In this document: in pieces, positions 16,401 through 25,645 of the stretch
How positions within the stretch are numbered: the first letter of the stretch is position 1
How the letters are laid out: the number at the start of each line of letters is the position of its first letter
Source of the DNA: Methylorubrum thiocyanatum
Lineage (GTDB): Bacteria > Pseudomonadota > Alphaproteobacteria > Rhizobiales > Beijerinckiaceae
Assembly (NCBI GenBank): GCA_014138645.1
Contig: JACJIB010000001.1
Span: 682,001 to 746,000, forward strand
Reading direction: 5' to 3'
Length of the DNA stretch: 64,000 bases
Position numbers and translations under genes: made by a program
Notes under the pieces: generated by a model
Database searches by the model: none
What the model was told of the DNA's origin: nothing
What the model saw: the letters and a program-made list of their open reading frames with translations, nothing else

Positions 16401-18395
16401 ATGCAATTGATCCGAGGCCGCCGGGAGCTGTTGAGTGGAATTCTATCGAAATACACCGATCCCGACGCTTGTACCTGCCAGCTTGTCGAGTTGCAGAAGC
16501 AAGTCCCGTCATTGTACGCGCTGCTCTCCGTCAACGCCTGCGCGCTCGCCCTCACCCATTACGCGCTCGCTCCGGCCTGGCTGACGGTCGCTTTGCCCGG
16601 CGGGATGATCGGTCTTTGCGCGTTGCGCGCGGTGCACTGGTGGCGCCTGCGTCCGGGGGACATCTCCGGACCCGAGGCCCTGAAGCGGCTGCGCGGCACG
16701 ACCATCCTCACCGTTCTGTTCTCGGCCTTCTTCGTTGTTTGGGCGATGATGCTGAACGGATATGGCGGCCCGTTCGAGCAGGGGCACGTCGCGATCTTCG
16801 TCGCGATCACCGTCATCGCCTGCATCTTCTGCCTGACGCACCTGCCAGCGGCGGCCCTTCTGGTGACCGTCATCGTCATCGGCGGCTTCTCGGTCCACTG
16901 CTTCGCCACCGGAAACGACGTCTTCATCGCGATCGCGCTCAACACGGCCTTCGTCGCCGTGGTGATGGTGCGCATCCTCGTCAACAACTTCCTGGCCTTC
17001 CTCCAACTGATCGCGTCGAAGGCCGAGGCGCAGCGGCTCAGCGCGGAGAACGAGCGTCTGGCGCATACCGACAGCCTCACCGGGCTGCCCAACCGGCGCT
17101 ATTTCTTCCAGCGGCTCGATGCGCTGATCGCCGCCGCGTCCGGCCGGCCCGCCGCCTTCGCCCTGGCGATCTTCGACCTCGACCGTTTCAAGCCGATCAA
17201 CGACACCTTCGGCCACACCGCGGGGGACCGGGTGCTGGAGGAGACGGGGCGCCGGCTCGAAGCCTTTGCCGGCGGCGGCGTGACGATCGCGCGCCTGGGC
17301 GGTGACGAGTTCGGCGTGCTGATCCCCGCAATCGCCGGCCCGGACGCGGCGGTGGAGCTGTGCAACCGCATCTGCGCGGCGCTGCACGCGCCGATCGCGC
17401 TGGGCGAGACGCAGGTCGTGCCGGGCTGCTCCGGCGGTCTGGCGCTGTATCCCTGCGCCGGACGCGCCGCGGACGCGCTGTTCGACCGGGCCGACTACGC
17501 GCTCTACCATTCCAAGGAGCGCAAGCGCGGAACGACGACGCTGTTCTCGCAGGAACACGAGGACGCGATCCGGGCCGAGCGCGCGGTGGAGACGGCGCTG
17601 CAGAGCGCGGATCTCGCCGCCGAGATGGAGATGCACTACCAGCCGATCCTCGATACGGCGACGGACCGGATCACGACGGTCGAGGCACTGGCGCGCTGGA
17701 CCAGCCCGAAGCTCGGGCGCGTGCCGCCCGACCGCTTCATCGCCGTGGCGGAGCGCTGCGGCATGATCCACTCGTTGACGCTCCTCCTCCTGCGCAAGGC
17801 GCTCGCCGACGCCGTCCGGCTCCCGGCCGGAGTCGGGTTGTCGTTCAACCTCTCCTCGCACGACCTCGCCTCGCCGGAGACCGTCCTCGCAATCCTCGCC
17901 GCCGTGCGGCAGAGCGGGCTCGATCCCCGGCGGATCACCCTCGAACTGACGGAGACGGCCTTGATGCGCGACTTCGAGGGGGCGCAGCAGGCGATCACGC
18001 TCCTGCGCGCGCTCGGCATCAAGATCGCGCTCGACGATTTCGGAACCGGCTATTCGAGCCTCAGCTATGTCCACCGCCTGCCGCTGGACCGGATCAAGAT
18101 CGACCGCGGCTTCATGGCCGACGTCGAATCGGATCTCGGCCGCAGCGTCGTCATCACCATCCTCGGCCTGTGCCGGAATCTCGGGGTGGACGGCATCGCC
18201 GAGGGCATCGAGACGGCGGAGCAGTTGAGCGCCGTGCGCCGCCACGGCTGCCGCTACGTGCAGGGCTACCTGATCGGCATGCCGCGGCCGATGACGGAGC
18301 TGCTGGACGACCTCAGGATGACGGCCCCGGCCGAGCGCGTGTCCGCGCTGTCGGGGGAAGCGATCGCAGCCGTTTTGCGCCCGGCGGCATCCTGA
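16401..18395 (+). CDS. Membrane-bound GGDEF-EAL protein (cyclic-di-GMP turnover)
   Basis: A 664-residue protein with about five to six N-terminal membrane segments (about 42-200), a short linker helix, a GGDEF domain and an EAL domain. The diguanylate cyclase signature GGDEF is intact at 300-304. There is no RxxD inhibitory site just upstream, so product inhibition through the I-site is unlikely. The EAL signature is at 428-430, and the other catalytic motifs (FNLSSHDL, ELTETALM, DDFGTGYSS at 545-553, EGIETAEQ, QGYLIGMP) are intact, so both activities are possible. It is monocistronic. The membrane part is not a recognised sensor. Confidence 0.92.
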   Translation: MQLIRGRRELLSGILSKYTDPDACTCQLVELQKQVPSLYALLSVNACALALTHYALAPAWLTVALPGGMIGLCALRAVHWWRLRPGDISGPEALKRLRGTTILTVLFSAFFVVWAMMLNGYGGPFEQGHVAIFVAITVIACIFCLTHLPAAALLVTVIVIGGFSVHCFATGNDVFIAIALNTAFVAVVMVRILVNNFLAFLQLIASKAEAQRLSAENERLAHTDSLTGLPNRRYFFQRLDALIAAASGRPAAFALAIFDLDRFKPINDTFGHTAGDRVLEETGRRLEAFAGGGVTIARLGGDEFGVLIPAIAGPDAAVELCNRICAALHAPIALGETQVVPGCSGGLALYPCAGRAADALFDRADYALYHSKERKRGTTTLFSQEHEDAIRAERAVETALQSADLAAEMEMHYQPILDTATDRITTVEALARWTSPKLGRVPPDRFIAVAERCGMIHSLTLLLLRKALADAVRLPAGVGLSFNLSSHDLASPETVLAILAAVRQSGLDPRRITLELTETALMRDFEGAQQAITLLRALGIKIALDDFGTGYSSLSYVHRLPLDRIKIDRGFMADVESDLGRSVVITILGLCRNLGVDGIAEGIETAEQLSAVRRHGCRYVQGYLIGMPRPMTELLDDLRMTAPAERVSALSGEAIAAVLRPAAS

Positions 18396-18446
18396 GAAGG
18401 GAGGAGGCGCGGCCTGGGATGCAGGCGCCGCCTCGCGACCCTGCCG

Positions 18447-19073
18447 TCACCGGAGCCCGTCGGGCCGGTCCCCGGCGGCCCAGGCCAGCGCCTGTTCCAG
18501 GCGGTCGTTGCCCCAGAACAGCTCGCCGTCCTCGGTGAGGAAGCTCGGCGCACCGTAGATGCCGCGGGAGCGGGCCTCCTCGCCCGCGACCTTGAGGCGG
18601 CTCTTGTTCGCCTCGGAGGCGGCCGCCTTGAGGATCTGGGTGCCGTCGAGCCCGAGCCCGTCGAGGATGCGCCCCACCGCCGCCGGCTCGGCGATGGAGC
18701 CGCCCTTGGCGTAGCTCGTCTCGAACACCGCCTTGGAGAACGGCACCAGCCAGCCCTGGTCGATGCCGTAGGTCGCCACGCGGGCGGCGCTCAGGGAATT
18801 CTGCGGGAAGGGGTTCGGGCGCGTCACCGGCGGCAGCCCGAGCCGGGCGGCCTCGCGGTCGAGGTCGCGCCACATGTTGCGGCCCTTGGCCGGGAAGAGG
18901 TTGAAGGGCGAGTTGGTCCAGCCCTGCGTCGCGAAGATCGGCCCGAGCAGGAACGGCCGCCAGCGCAGTTCGACGCCGGCCGCCTCGGCCAGCCTCTCGA
19001 TGCGCATGGCCGAGAGGTAGGAATAGGTTGAGGCGAACTCGTACCAGAATTCCAGGGTCGCGCGCCGCGCCAT
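18447..19073 (-). CDS. DsbA-fold 2-hydroxychromene-2-carboxylate isomerase-like protein
   Basis: A 208-residue protein of the HCCA isomerase / GST-kappa branch of the thioredoxin superfamily. The N-terminal EFWYEFASTYSYLSAMRIE segment has the conserved Ser/Tyr residues where DsbA has its CxxC. The middle is a helical insertion with NPFPQNSLSAAR, and the cis-proline loop reads GIYGAPSFLTEDGELFWGNDRL. Family members isomerise 2-hydroxychromene-2-carboxylate in naphthalene breakdown, with glutathione as cofactor, but most copies lie outside such pathways, as here. It stands alone and is divergent from argG. Confidence 0.85.
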   Translation of the reverse strand: MARRATLEFWYEFASTYSYLSAMRIERLAEAAGVELRWRPFLLGPIFATQGWTNSPFNLFPAKGRNMWRDLDREAARLGLPPVTRPNPFPQNSLSAARVATYGIDQGWLVPFSKAVFETSYAKGGSIAEPAAVGRILDGLGLDGTQILKAAASEANKSRLKVAGEEARSRGIYGAPSFLTEDGELFWGNDRLEQALAWAAGDRPDGLR

Positions 19074-19243
19074 GAGTGGAGTCTCCGGTCGTCAGGTCCA
19101 TTCTGCCGGACCCGCGTCGCGTCTGCGGGCGCTCCGAAGCAGGCCGGATCGGAAACGGAGCAACCGGCATGCCGCCCCGCCGGTTGCGCGCTGCGCGCCT
19201 CCGCTGTTAATCCGCCTGCACCCTGTTGCCCGAGCCCAACACC

Positions 19244-20485
19244 ATGTCCGACGCCAGCCCGAACAAATCCGTCAAGAAGGTCGTTCTCGCCTATTCGGGC
19301 GGACTCGACACCTCGATCATCCTGAAGTGGCTTCAGACCACCTACGGCTGCGAGGTCGTGACCTTCACCGCCGATCTCGGCCAGGGCGAGGAGCTGGAGC
19401 CGGCGCGCCGCAAGGCGGAGCTGCTCGGCATCAAGCCGGAAAACATCTTTATCGAGGACCTGCGCGAGGAATTCGTCCGCGACTACGTCTTCCCGATGTT
19501 CCGCGCCAACGCCGTCTATGAGGGCGTCTATCTGCTGGGCACCTCGATCGCGCGGCCGCTCATCGCCAAGAAGCAGATCGAGATCGCCGAACGGGTCGGT
19601 GCCGACGCGGTCTGCCACGGCGCCACCGGCAAGGGCAACGATCAGGTCCGGTTCGAACTCGGCTACTACGCCCTCAAGCCCGACGTCACGGTGATCGCCC
19701 CCTGGCGCGAGTGGGACCTGCGCTCGCGCGAGCAGCTCATCGCCTTCGCCGAGCAGCACCAGATCCCGATCGCCAAGGACAAGCGCGGCGAGAGCCCGTT
19801 CTCGGTCGATGCCAACCTCCTGCACGCCTCGTCCGAGGGCAAGGTGCTGGAGGATCCCGCCGTCGAGGTGCCCGACTACGTCTATTCGCGCACGCTGTCC
19901 CCCGAGGAGGCGCCCGACCAGCCGACCGTGGTCACCATCGGCTTCGAGCGGGGCGATGCGGTCTCCATCGACGGCGAGCGCCTCTCGCCCGCGACCCTGC
20001 TGGCGAAGCTGAACGAACTCGGCCGCGCCAACGGCATCGGCCGGCTCGATCTCGTCGAGAACCGCTTCGTCGGCATGAAGAGCCGCGGCATGTACGAGAC
20101 GCCCGGCGGCACCATCCTGCTGCCGGCCCATCGCGCCATCGAGTCGATCACCCTGGATCGGGGCGCGGCGCATCTCAAGGATCAGCTGATGCCGCAATAT
20201 GCGGAGCTGATCTACAACGGCTTCTGGTTCTCGCCGGAGCGCGAGATGCTCCAGGCGCTGATCGACAAGAGCCAGGAGAAGGTGACCGGCGAGGTCCGGC
20301 TCAAGCTCTACAAGGGCGGCGTCCACGTCATCGGCCGCACGAGCCCGCACTCGCTCTACGATCAGGACCTCGTCACCTTCGAGGAGGGCGCCGTCGCCTA
20401 CGACCACCGCGACGCGGCCGGCTTCATCAAGCTCAACGCCCTGCGTCTGCGGACGCTGGCGCAGCGCAAGAAGCGCGAGGGCTGA
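19244..20485 (+). CDS. argG: Argininosuccinate synthase
   Basis: A 413-residue enzyme that joins citrulline and aspartate using ATP in arginine synthesis. The PP-loop [15 protein letters not shown] lies at about 14-28. [19 protein letters not shown] and [17 protein letters not shown] segments follow, and the length is normal. The ATG at 19244 fits the family; an upstream in-frame TTG at 19226 adds six unlikely residues. The gene is monocistronic, with a GC-rich hairpin (CGGGAGA at 20503-20509 with TCTCCCG at 20523-20529) after its stop. Confidence 0.95.
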   Translation: MSDASPNKSVKKVVLAYSGGLDTSIILKWLQTTYGCEVVTFTADLGQGEELEPARRKAELLGIKPENIFIEDLREEFVRDYVFPMFRANAVYEGVYLLGTSIARPLIAKKQIEIAERVGADAVCHGATGKGNDQVRFELGYYALKPDVTVIAPWREWDLRSREQLIAFAEQHQIPIAKDKRGESPFSVDANLLHASSEGKVLEDPAVEVPDYVYSRTLSPEEAPDQPTVVTIGFERGDAVSIDGERLSPATLLAKLNELGRANGIGRLDLVENRFVGMKSRGMYETPGGTILLPAHRAIESITLDRGAAHLKDQLMPQYAELIYNGFWFSPEREMLQALIDKSQEKVTGEVRLKLYKGGVHVIGRTSPHSLYDQDLVTFEEGAVAYDHRDAAGFIKLNALRLRTLAQRKKREG

Positions 20486-20590
20486 GACCCGCTTCGCGAC
20501 GTCGGGAGAGGGGAATTCCGCTTCTCCCGGCAAACCGCAATCGGTTCTCCGCAACAGAGGCACGAGCGCTGCATCGGCCGAATGCGGCGC

Positions 20591-20615
20591 TCTCCTCCCC
20601 GTTGCGGGGAGGGGA
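20591..20615. repeat. Short GC-rich intergenic hairpin (REP-like)
   Basis: CCTCCCC (20594-20600) pairs with GGGGAGG (20606-20612) around the loop GTTGC, and the stem can extend to 20591-20615 with one wobble. The same kind of CTCCCC/GGGGAG hairpin appears at 32330-32354 and, as a CCCCGC/GCGGGG variant, at 35764-35790. Confidence 0.6.
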
Positions 20616-20735
20616 CGCGCCCGCTCCCTCGTCGCGTCGAAGGGTTTTACCCGGCTGCGACGTCGGAGTCCGAAGAACCGATGAGCGGCCCGGAGCGCGT
20701 TCGGCGGCCTCCGTAGCGGACGTGATCGAAGGTGT

Positions 20736-21401
20736 TCAGGCCGGCTCCCAGCCGACCGTGCCCTCGGGCTGCCGGAACGGCCCGGGACCGAGATCGCCGT
20801 AGCGCAGAAAAATCTGCATCGCCGGCTGCATCTCGCGGTGCAGGCGCTCCAGGCGGTTCTCCTGCTCGTCCGTCAGGATCGCGCGGTCGTCGGCGTCCTT
20901 CTCGGGCGGCTCGCCGAGATGGACCGCCATCTCCACGGTGTACCACGTCATGTCGCCGTAGGGCCGCTTCGGATCGACGCTCGGCACGTCGTATTCCTCG
21001 TCCCATTCGAGGCTGAGTTGCGACAGCAGCCGCAGGTGCTCGTCGGTCACCTCGAAGGTGATGTGCTCGGGCGTCTCGCCGGTGGCCTCGTCGCGGAACA
21101 CGTCGAAGACGTCGGACGAATCGAGCTTGGCCAGCGGGTTGTGGTACTGGTAGCGGCCGGGCTTCAACACGGCGTTCTGCAGGAACACGGCGAGCGCGTC
21201 GCCCATCGCCCGGTGCTCCTCGTCGGCGCCCTCGTCATCGCCGGTGACGTTGAAGATGTCGCCGTCGCGGTCGGTGCTGCCGTAGGGGGCGTCCGGATGG
21301 ATCATCGGCGCGCCGGCTTCCGCCCCGTTCCAGGCCACGACCATCCGCCGGATCAGCGCGATGCGCTCCAGCGTCAGGTCGAAGGTGTCCGTGTCGTTCA
21401 T
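20736..21401 (-). CDS. Acidic cytoplasmic protein of unknown function
   Basis: I do not recognise a family. The 221-residue protein is very acidic, without signal peptide or membrane segment. Features are an N-terminal helix (LERIALIRRMVVAWNGAEAG), a DAPYGSTDRDGDIF loop near residue 40, and a second DPKRPYGDMTWYTVEMA segment near 155. The two PYG-containing segments suggest an internal duplication: a helical segment, then P-YG followed by an aspartate-rich turn. The ATG at 21401 is chosen because the upstream residues look non-coding. It lies 97 bp downstream of gph on the same strand. Confidence 0.65.
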   Translation of the reverse strand: MNDTDTFDLTLERIALIRRMVVAWNGAEAGAPMIHPDAPYGSTDRDGDIFNVTGDDEGADEEHRAMGDALAVFLQNAVLKPGRYQYHNPLAKLDSSDVFDVFRDEATGETPEHITFEVTDEHLRLLSQLSLEWDEEYDVPSVDPKRPYGDMTWYTVEMAVHLGEPPEKDADDRAILTDEQENRLERLHREMQPAMQIFLRYGDLGPGPFRQPEGTVGWEPA

Positions 21402-21498
21402 CTCGCCGGTCTGCCTCTCGCGCCCTGCGGGGCCGTCGGAGGCCCCGTCGCAACGCTCAGTGGCCCAGCGTCCGCGCGGGTGCAAGCCGTGCAGCGCG

Positions 21499-22200
21499 TC
21501 AGGCGGCCGGCTTCACGCTCTCACGGGCCAGCAGGGCATCGACCGCCTCGGGCAGGGCGTCGAAATGCTCGATGACCCAGTCGGGCGCCAGCTCGCGCAT
21601 CGGCACGGGGGTATAGCCGAAGGTCACGCCGACGACCGGGATGCCGGCGGCCTTGGCCGCGGCGACGTCGGCCTTGGAATCGCCGACCATCACCGCGCGC
21701 ATCGGATCGCCCCCGGCGCGCTCGATCGTCGCGGTGATGTGGCGCGGGTCCGGCTTCGAGAAGGCGAAGGTGTCCTTGCCGACGATCGTGCGGAAGCGAC
21801 CGCCGATGCCGAGCGCATCGAGCAGCGCCACCGCGTGCGACTCGACCTTGTTGGTGCAGACCGCGAGGCGCAGGCCCGCTGCCTCCAGCCGGTCGAGCGC
21901 CGCGACCACGCCGGGGAAGAGGTAGGAATCGTCGGTGAGGTGGTCGCCGTAATAGTCGAGGAAGTCGTGGAACAGCGCCTCCAGCCGCTCCGGCGTCAGG
22001 CTCGCGCCGGCCACCGTGAAGCCGCGCTGGATCAGGGCGCGGGCGCCGGCACCCAGCAGGTCGCGGGCCTGTTCGAGGGGAAGCGGCGCGTGGCCCTCCC
22101 GGGCGAGGATGACGTTGAGGGTGCCGATCAGGTCGCCCGCGGTCTCGGCGAGGGTGCCGTCGAGATCGAACACGACGATCGGGGAGCTGTGCGCGTTCAT
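21499..22200 (-). CDS. gph: Phosphoglycolate phosphatase (HAD superfamily)
   Basis: A 233-residue HAD hydrolase. Motif I is VVFDLDGTLAET with nucleophile D12 and acid/base D14, motif II is in LRLAVCTNKVE, the Lys of motif III lies in AFSKPDPRH, and motif IV reads VMVGDSKADVAAAKAAG. The alpha-helical cap (about 20-80) is of the Gph type. It dephosphorylates 2-phosphoglycolate. The ATG at 22200 has a GGGAC-like ribosome-binding site; an ATG at 22221 would add seven residues without one. It is divergent from a secreted-protein gene. Confidence 0.88.
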   Translation of the reverse strand: MNAHSSPIVVFDLDGTLAETAGDLIGTLNVILAREGHAPLPLEQARDLLGAGARALIQRGFTVAGASLTPERLEALFHDFLDYYGDHLTDDSYLFPGVVAALDRLEAAGLRLAVCTNKVESHAVALLDALGIGGRFRTIVGKDTFAFSKPDPRHITATIERAGGDPMRAVMVGDSKADVAAAKAAGIPVVGVTFGYTPVPMRELAPDWVIEHFDALPEAVDALLARESVKPAA

Positions 22201-22396
22201 CGGCGTCCCGGTGCGTTCCATTGTCAAGCTGGCTAGCGGTCGTCTCTCCTACGATCAACCCTAGCGGTTGATGGCCGGTTAGCGCGGGCCCTGGGTGTTG
22301 CCTCTCTGCCCAAGCTCCGCCACGGAGCGGGTGCTTGATCGCGCCGCCGCCGATTCGCCGCTCAAGGTCCGCCCTCGAGGCCCCGCAAGAGATACG

Positions 22397-22903
22397 ATGT
22401 CCCGCTCCATGCGTTCCCATTCTCGTTCCCTTCCGCGCCTGTCCTGCGGCCTGCTCGCCGCCGCCCTGGCCGGTCTGCCGATGGCCGCCAGAGCCGCCGG
22501 ACCCTACGAGTTCGTGGCCGCGCCCGCGGTCGATCTGAACCGGATCTACCGGATCGACCGCGCCAACGGCGAGGTCACCTCCTGCCAGTACGGCCTGCGC
22601 GACGACAGCGTCGGCGTCACCCTCTGCTTCGCCGCAGGCGAAGGCGCCGGCCCGCAGACGCCGGGGGAATACGGCCTGATCGCCTCGCGTCATGCCCGCG
22701 AGTCGGGAATCTACCGGGTCAACTACCGCACCGGCGAGACCAGCGCCTGCTACGTGCAGATCCGTCAGGAACTCGTGGTCTGCACCGAGCAGGCCGGCCC
22801 GCCGCCCGCCGGCACCGCGAGCGGGGCGGGCGCCGCCGCCACCGGTCCGGCCCCCGGCCGCGCCGGGCCGAGCGCCACCCCGCCGCAGGGCACGCGGCCC
22901 TGA
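22397..22903 (+). CDS. Secreted protein with two Cys-containing repeats, unknown function
   Basis: A 168-residue exported protein with a signal peptide (about 1-34, ending AARA). The mature region holds two copies of a short unit: [20 protein letters not shown]...TLCFA near 50-85 and [20 protein letters not shown]...VVCTE near 105-138. Each copy has a beta-strand, a turn after GE, and two cysteines, so two disulfides are likely in the periplasm. The tail (about 140-168) is Ala/Pro/Gly-rich and disordered. No named family is recognised. It precedes rpiA by 166 bp. Confidence 0.65.
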   Translation: MSRSMRSHSRSLPRLSCGLLAAALAGLPMAARAAGPYEFVAAPAVDLNRIYRIDRANGEVTSCQYGLRDDSVGVTLCFAAGEGAGPQTPGEYGLIASRHARESGIYRVNYRTGETSACYVQIRQELVVCTEQAGPPPAGTASGAGAAATGPAPGRAGPSATPPQGTRP

Positions 22904-23069
22904 GGCCGGAGCGTCCCCCAGCCCTGTGACGGACCGCCGTGCGGCGGCACCGGACTCACGTCGCATCCGGCTTTTGCGGCAATGGGGAGGCGTGCTAGGG
23001 CCTGCCTCCCCACTGCCCCGATCCGACGGTCCGAGTGCATCCGATGAATTCGATTCCCGAGGTCGTGTC

Positions 23070-23780
23070 GTGAGTGCGCCGGATCTGAAGCGGGCGGCGG
23101 CCGAGCGCGCGATCCCCCTGGTCGAGGACGGGATGCGCCTCGGCATCGGCACGGGCAGCACCGCAGCGGCCTTCATCGCCTTGCTGGGCGAGCGCGTGCG
23201 CGCGGGCCTCACCGTGACCGGCGTGCCGACCTCGGAGGCGACCCGAATCGCCTGCGAGCGCGAGGGCATCCCGCTGGCGACGCTGGAAGAGCTGCCCGAA
23301 CTCGACCTCACCATCGATGGCGCCGACGAGGTCGACGGCAACTTGCGGCTCATCAAGGGCGGCGGCGCCGCGCTGCTTCGCGAGAAGATCGTCGCGGTGG
23401 CGAGCCGCCGCATGGTGGTGATCGCCGACGCCTCGAAGCGGGTCGAGACGCTCGGCGCCTTCCCGCTGCCGGTCGAGGTCAACCTGTTCGGCATCGGCGC
23501 CACCACCCGCGCCGTCGAGGCGGCGGTGGCGGCGGCCGGCTGCACCGGCGAGATCGTGCGCCGGCTCGACAAGGCGGGCCAGCCCGTCCTCACCGATGGG
23601 GGCCACGCCCTCCTCGACCTGCGGCTCGGCCGCATCCCCGATCCGGAGGCGCTGTCCGCCCGGCTCTGGGCGGTGCCCGGCGTGGTCGAGCACGGCCTGT
23701 TCCTCGGCATCGCCGACGCGGCCATCCTGGCCGCTGCCGAGGGCGATCAGGCCGTGGTCAGCGTTCTCGGCCGCCTCTGA
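23070..23780 (+). CDS. rpiA: Ribose-5-phosphate isomerase A
   Basis: A 236-residue enzyme interconverting ribose 5-phosphate and ribulose 5-phosphate in the pentose phosphate pathway. Diagnostic segments are [24 protein letters not shown] with the catalytic Asp, and [14 protein letters not shown] with the catalytic Glu. The GTG at 23070 has GAGG seven bases upstream. A nine-codon frame beginning ATG at 23044 ends in a TGA that overlaps this GTG by two bases, so coupling from a short leader is possible. The gene opens a four-gene run with DUF2059, an O-antigen-ligase-like gene and gor. Confidence 0.93.
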   Translation: MSAPDLKRAAAERAIPLVEDGMRLGIGTGSTAAAFIALLGERVRAGLTVTGVPTSEATRIACEREGIPLATLEELPELDLTIDGADEVDGNLRLIKGGGAALLREKIVAVASRRMVVIADASKRVETLGAFPLPVEVNLFGIGATTRAVEAAVAAAGCTGEIVRRLDKAGQPVLTDGGHALLDLRLGRIPDPEALSARLWAVPGVVEHGLFLGIADAAILAAAEGDQAVVSVLGRL

Positions 23781-23822
23781 CCGTCCGGTCGCGGCCTTAT
23801 CCTTTCCGGAGCTTCTCCCAGC

Positions 23823-24419
23823 ATGGTCCTCCGTCTCGCCGCCCTGGCCGGCCCCTTCCTCGCGGCCCTGCTGTCGCAGGCCGTTCTCGTGCCGGCGGCG
23901 CTCGCGCAGCAGCCGAGCGCCAAGCCCCCGGCCGCCTCCGCCAAGCCGACGGCGAAGCCCGGTGCGGTCCCGCCGCCCGCGCCCGCCCCGGAGCCCGACG
24001 TCAGCCCCTCCCATCTCGCGCTCGCTCGCGAGGTGATGCTGAGTTCCGGCATCGCCCGCTCCTTCGACTCGATCATCCCGACCATGGCCGAGCAGATCCG
24101 CAAGAACGCGGTGACCCGCCCCGACCTCGCCAAGGATCTCGACGAGGTGCTGAAGGGGCTCGACCCGGAGATGGAGCTGCAGAAGCAGCGGCTGATCACC
24201 ATCGCCGCGCGCATCTACGCCAAGCGCCTGAACGAGGCCGAGCTGAAGGACATCGTCGCCTTCTTCCGCTCGCCCGCGGGCAAGCGCTACGTCGAGACCC
24301 AGCCCCAGATCCTCGATGACATGGTCGGCGCCATGCAGGACTGGACCCAGGAGGTCTCGGAATACATCATGGTCCGCACCCGCGCCGAGATGGGCAAGCG
24401 CGGCCACCAGCTCCAGTGA
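23823..24419 (+). CDS. DUF2059 domain-containing secreted protein
   Basis: A 198-residue exported protein with a signal peptide (about 1-29, ending ALAQ) and a Pro/Ala-rich linker to about residue 62. The DUF2059 domain follows: LAREVMLSSGIARSFDSIIP, MELQKQRLITIAARIYAKRL, LNEAELKDIVAFFRSPAGK. Its role is unknown. It starts 42 bp after rpiA, and its stop overlaps the next gene's GTG start by 4 bp, so the genes are co-translated. In other Rhizobiales a DUF2059 gene commonly lies between rpiA and gor; this is from general knowledge of that synteny. Confidence 0.85.
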   Translation: MVLRLAALAGPFLAALLSQAVLVPAALAQQPSAKPPAASAKPTAKPGAVPPPAPAPEPDVSPSHLALAREVMLSSGIARSFDSIIPTMAEQIRKNAVTRPDLAKDLDEVLKGLDPEMELQKQRLITIAARIYAKRLNEAELKDIVAFFRSPAGKRYVETQPQILDDMVGAMQDWTQEVSEYIMVRTRAEMGKRGHQLQ

Positions 24420-25645
24420 TCGCCGGCCCCGCCGCGGCGCCGCGCCTCTACGACGCGGGTGCCGTCGCGCTGGCGCTCGTGGCGCCGGCGATGGCGCTGG
24501 CCAACCGGTCGAGCCCGCTCGTTATCGGCATCGCGGCGCTGCTGTTCCTCGCCGGCGCCGTCGCCGAGCAGGGCGGGCGGGCGGCCTCCCTCCTGATCGG
24601 CCCACTGCGCGCCCCCCTCGGCCTCGCCGCGCTCGCCTTCCTCGGCTGGTGCCTCGTCTCGCTGGCCTGGAGCCCGTTTCCCGCCCTCTGGGGTCGGGTG
24701 CTGTCGGAATTTCTGCCGACGCTCGTCGCCGCGGCGATCCTCGCCCGGCTCGCGCCGGGCCGGCTGCCATCCTGGGCGCCGCCGCTCGGGGCGGGTCTGC
24801 TCGCCGCCGCCTGCCTCTATATGGCGGGAAGCCTCGCCCTCGGCCTCGCGCCGCAGGCCTGGCTCGGGCAGCGCGTGGCCCTGTTCATGTTCAACCGCCC
24901 GCTGCTGACGGTGCTGCTGCTCGCCGGGCCGCTCGCCGCCTTCCTCGCCTTGCGCGGCCGGCGCCTCGCAGCCTTGCTCCTGCTCGCGCTCGCTGCCCTG
25001 GCGATCCTGCGCTCGATCAGCGGCGCGGCCACCCTCGGCCTGCTCGCGGGCGGTGTGATGTTCGGGATCGGGCGCTTCGCCCCCAGGGCCGCCGCCCTGG
25101 CGCTGGCGGCGCTGATTCTCGGCCTCGCCTTCGCCCTGGCTCCGGTCGAGGGCGACCTCCTGCACCGGCTGATGCCGGAGGCGGCGCATGAGCGGCTGAC
25201 GCAATCCTCGTCGCGGGCGCGGGTCGCCATCGCCCAGAGCTTCGGCGCGGCGGTGGCGCAGGCGCCCTGGATCGGCTCCGGCTACGGCATGGGCCTGCGC
25301 TTCGCCGAAGTGCCGGCGGCGCAGGCGCTTGAACCGGAGATGCGGGCGATGCTGGCGGTGGGCCATCCGCACAACACCTTTCTCCAGATCTGGTCCGAAC
25401 TCGGCGTCGTCGGCGCGGGGCTCGCGGCTCTGGTCGCCTTCCTGGCCCTGCGGGCGGCGGCGGCGCTGCCGCGGCTCCTGTTCGCCACCGCCCTCGGGCT
25501 GACCGGCGCGGCGGTGGCGGTGATGTTCGTCGAGCACGGCGCGTGGCAGGGATGGTGGACGGCGGGCTGCGGGGCGGCCATCACATGGCTGCGGGCGGCG
25601 GCGTGCGCGCGGCCCGCAGGCGAGAGCGTGGGCGAACGCGTATGA
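24416..25645 (+). CDS. O-antigen ligase/polymerase-like membrane protein (Wzy_C)
   Basis: A 409-residue polytopic membrane protein with about ten to twelve hydrophobic segments and a large loop near 260-320 facing the periplasm. The Wzy_C signature is present: IGSGYGMGLRF followed by GHPHNTFLQIWSELGVVGAGLAAL. The family ligates or polymerises lipid-linked surface polysaccharide. No other surface-polysaccharide genes are nearby. It starts at GTG overlapping the DUF2059 stop (GTGA) and ends overlapping the gor start (ATGA), so it is embedded in an otherwise metabolic operon. Confidence 0.82.
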   Translation: MIAGPAAAPRLYDAGAVALALVAPAMALANRSSPLVIGIAALLFLAGAVAEQGGRAASLLIGPLRAPLGLAALAFLGWCLVSLAWSPFPALWGRVLSEFLPTLVAAAILARLAPGRLPSWAPPLGAGLLAAACLYMAGSLALGLAPQAWLGQRVALFMFNRPLLTVLLLAGPLAAFLALRGRRLAALLLLALAALAILRSISGAATLGLLAGGVMFGIGRFAPRAAALALAALILGLAFALAPVEGDLLHRLMPEAAHERLTQSSSRARVAIAQSFGAAVAQAPWIGSGYGMGLRFAEVPAAQALEPEMRAMLAVGHPHNTFLQIWSELGVVGAGLAALVAFLALRAAAALPRLLFATALGLTGAAVAVMFVEHGAWQGWWTAGCGAAITWLRAAACARPAGESVGERV

